A stretch of 6,744 bases of DNA. Source: Desulfurellales bacterium (lineage in GTDB: Bacteria; Campylobacterota_A; Desulfurellia; Desulfurellales; Hippeaceae). The DNA is taken from NCBI GenBank assembly GCA_027074255.1, contig JALTDI010000199.1, positions 1 to 6,744 of the forward strand, written 5' to 3'. The notes beneath the pieces are model-generated. The model was not told where the DNA came from and did not search any database. It worked only from the letters and a program-made list of their open reading frames with translations. Below, one piece after another: positions 5,594 through 6,744 of this stretch (position 1 is the stretch's first letter; each line of letters starts with the position of its first letter). The translations under genes and the position numbers were made by a program.

Positions 5594-6744
5594 ATGTTTT
5601 CTTTATGTGAAAGAATGAACAGCATGATACAGTTCACAAAAGGGTGCACCGAACCGGCTGCCATAGCTTTGAACGCAGCCTATGTGGGGAAATATTTCCC
5701 AAGTGCCGATAGGATCGTTCTTGATATAGATAAAATGACATTCAAGAATGCTTACAGGGCAGGCATACCGAACTCACAAAATAATATAGGAGTGGAGTTT
5801 GCTGTTCTTTTTGGATATTTGATAGCAAAGCCCCAAAAGGAGCTTGAAATATTCGATGAATTGAACGCAGAAATTATAGATAAGGCAAAAAAATTCTATA
5901 AAAACGTTCAAATAAATGTGTTGGATAAGAATGATATGTTCATAAAGACCACGGCATATTTTAAGGAGAAAAAGGCATCTGCAATCACAACGAACTCGCA
6001 CACCAATGTGGTGGAAGTTATTGCCGATGGCGATGTAAAACTTAAAAAACAGGTGTATAAAGAGCAGGCAGTTTTTTTTGATTCCGAATATTACGATACC
6101 GAAAAGTGGAATGAATTTGTCACTGAAATGTATGAAGATAAAAAACTGCGCGCCAAGATGGAAGAGGCTATCAAAACAAATATGGAGGCTTTGAAAAAAA
6201 GCGAAGGCTATAACGAAAATTCAGTCTTCAGTTCCGTTTTTGCAAGGATGAAAGGGGATAAAATAAGGGTCGCAAGCTGTGCGGGCTCGGGCAATAAAGG
6301 TTTGGTTGCCCTCATAGCCCCGTTTGAATACGGACAAAAAATAAATGCCGAAGAAGAGAAAATAGTCAAGGCAGCGCTTTTGTCGTGCTTTGTAACATCG
6401 CTTATTACTTCACGTCTCGGTTTTATTTCATCGGTTTGCGGAGTTGTGCACGCAGCCGGCAGCGGTGTTTTGGCTGCGCGTCTCTATCTTGACGATAAGC
6501 TGGGTATGTTCAATGATGCCTTTAAGAATTATATAGTGGCAAACAGCGGTGTTATCTGCGACGGGGCAAAAAAAAGCTGCGCCATGAAGGCGGCAAACGC
6601 TGTTGAGAGCGCTATATTCAGTATAAAATTCGCCGAAAAAGGAGTAACTATGGATTATAAAGACGGCATGCTCGGCGAGACATTTTATGAAACGGTAAAG
6701 AATCTTGAAAAATACAAAGGTGCTTTCGGCATGCTGGATATGAG
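5594..6744 (+). CDS. cyuA: L-cysteine desulfidase CyuA family ([4Fe-4S] L-serine dehydratase alpha-like), C-terminus off the window
   Basis: The first 383 codons of a CyuA (YhaM/UPF0597) protein, open through the window end. The family splits L-cysteine into pyruvate, ammonia and sulfide with a [4Fe-4S] cluster; the fold is shared with serine dehydratase alpha chains. Seen: GCTEPAAIAL (17-26), with C18 matching the conserved GCTEP cysteine; SHTNVVEV (135-142); ASCAGSGNKG (227-236); SVCGVVHAAGSG (280-291, C282); and ICDGAKKSCAMK (321-332; C322, C329). C282, C322 and C329 have the spacing expected for cluster ligands. The GMLGETFYETVKNL region (358-371) is normally near the C-terminus, so probably only a short tail is missing. 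The gene is divergent from the operon and has its own strong promoter and ribosome-binding site. The family has some members of uncertain substrate, so serine or another amino acid remains possible. Confidence 0.9.
   Translation, partial: MFSLCERMNSMIQFTKGCTEPAAIALNAAYVGKYFPSADRIVLDIDKMTFKNAYRAGIPNSQNNIGVEFAVLFGYLIAKPQKELEIFDELNAEIIDKAKKFYKNVQINVLDKNDMFIKTTAYFKEKKASAITTNSHTNVVEVIADGDVKLKKQVYKEQAVFFDSEYYDTEKWNEFVTEMYEDKKLRAKMEEAIKTNMEALKKSEGYNENSVFSSVFARMKGDKIRVASCAGSGNKGLVALIAPFEYGQKINAEEEKIVKAALLSCFVTSLITSRLGFISSVCGVVHAAGSGVLAARLYLDDKLGMFNDAFKNYIVANSGVICDGAKKSCAMKAANAVESAIFSIKFAEKGVTMDYKDGMLGETFYETVKNLEKYKGAFGMLDM

Noticed and set aside
5774..6001. 75-codon minus-strand open frame inside the cysteine desulfidase gene
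   Set aside because: It is antisense to a clearly conserved reading frame and has no recognisable features.
1..6744. Mobile element, defence system, CRISPR array, tRNA or rRNA
   Set aside because: I saw no terminal repeats, no spaced direct repeats, no tRNA-like cloverleaf and no transposase, integrase or nuclease-defence proteins. Both strands are accounted for by conserved metabolic genes.

Overview
This window looks like a piece of bacterial chromosome of fairly low GC (estimated by eye at just under 40%). It is densely packed with conserved metabolic genes. I see no transposase, integrase, CRISPR array, rRNA or tRNA. The lineage cannot be fixed from the sequence alone. The genes are clearly bacterial, and the mix (tight xseB-ispA pair, clostridial/archaeal-style cysteine desulfidase, IDPGPGALV-type MBL hydrolase) would suit an anaerobic Gram-negative-like lineage such as Deferribacterota or a relative. 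That placement is a weak inference.

Layout. From about 5436 down to base 1, seven genes run on the minus strand, and every neighbouring pair overlaps. In transcription order they are: a TviB/WbpO-type UDP-N-acetylhexosamine 6-dehydrogenase (4135-5436); xseB, the exonuclease VII small subunit (3905-4135); ispA, a short-chain prenyl diphosphate synthase (3049-3921); hisB, imidazoleglycerol-phosphate dehydratase (2483-3052); mtaB, the tRNA t6A37 methylthiotransferase (1269-2486); a conserved MBL-fold metallo-hydrolase (514-1272); and the N-terminal 172 codons of a diacylglycerol-kinase/YegS-family lipid kinase that runs off the left edge (1-517). The junctions overlap by 1, 17, 4, 4, 4 and 4 nt, which is the pattern of one translationally coupled polycistronic unit.

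A 157-bp AT-rich intergenic region (5437-5593) separates this unit from a divergent plus-strand gene, a CyuA-type [4Fe-4S] L-cysteine desulfidase / L-serine dehydratase-like enzyme (5594 to beyond 6744). This gap holds a near-consensus promoter for the plus-strand gene and a weaker candidate for the minus operon.

The operon combines cell-surface sugar synthesis, DNA repair, isoprenoid synthesis, histidine synthesis, tRNA modification and possibly phospholipid metabolism. These do not form one pathway; the grouping looks like a housekeeping/growth operon. Two loose links can be drawn by inference: ispA could supply a prenyl diphosphate for the lipid carriers used with UDP-sugars, and the lipid kinase may recycle diacylglycerol. 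I found no convincing undescribed biological system. The best second-look items are a two-codon leader ORF touching the dehydrogenase start, the continuous overlap chain with an orphan hisB, and substitutions at normally conserved positions in IspA and the lipid kinase.
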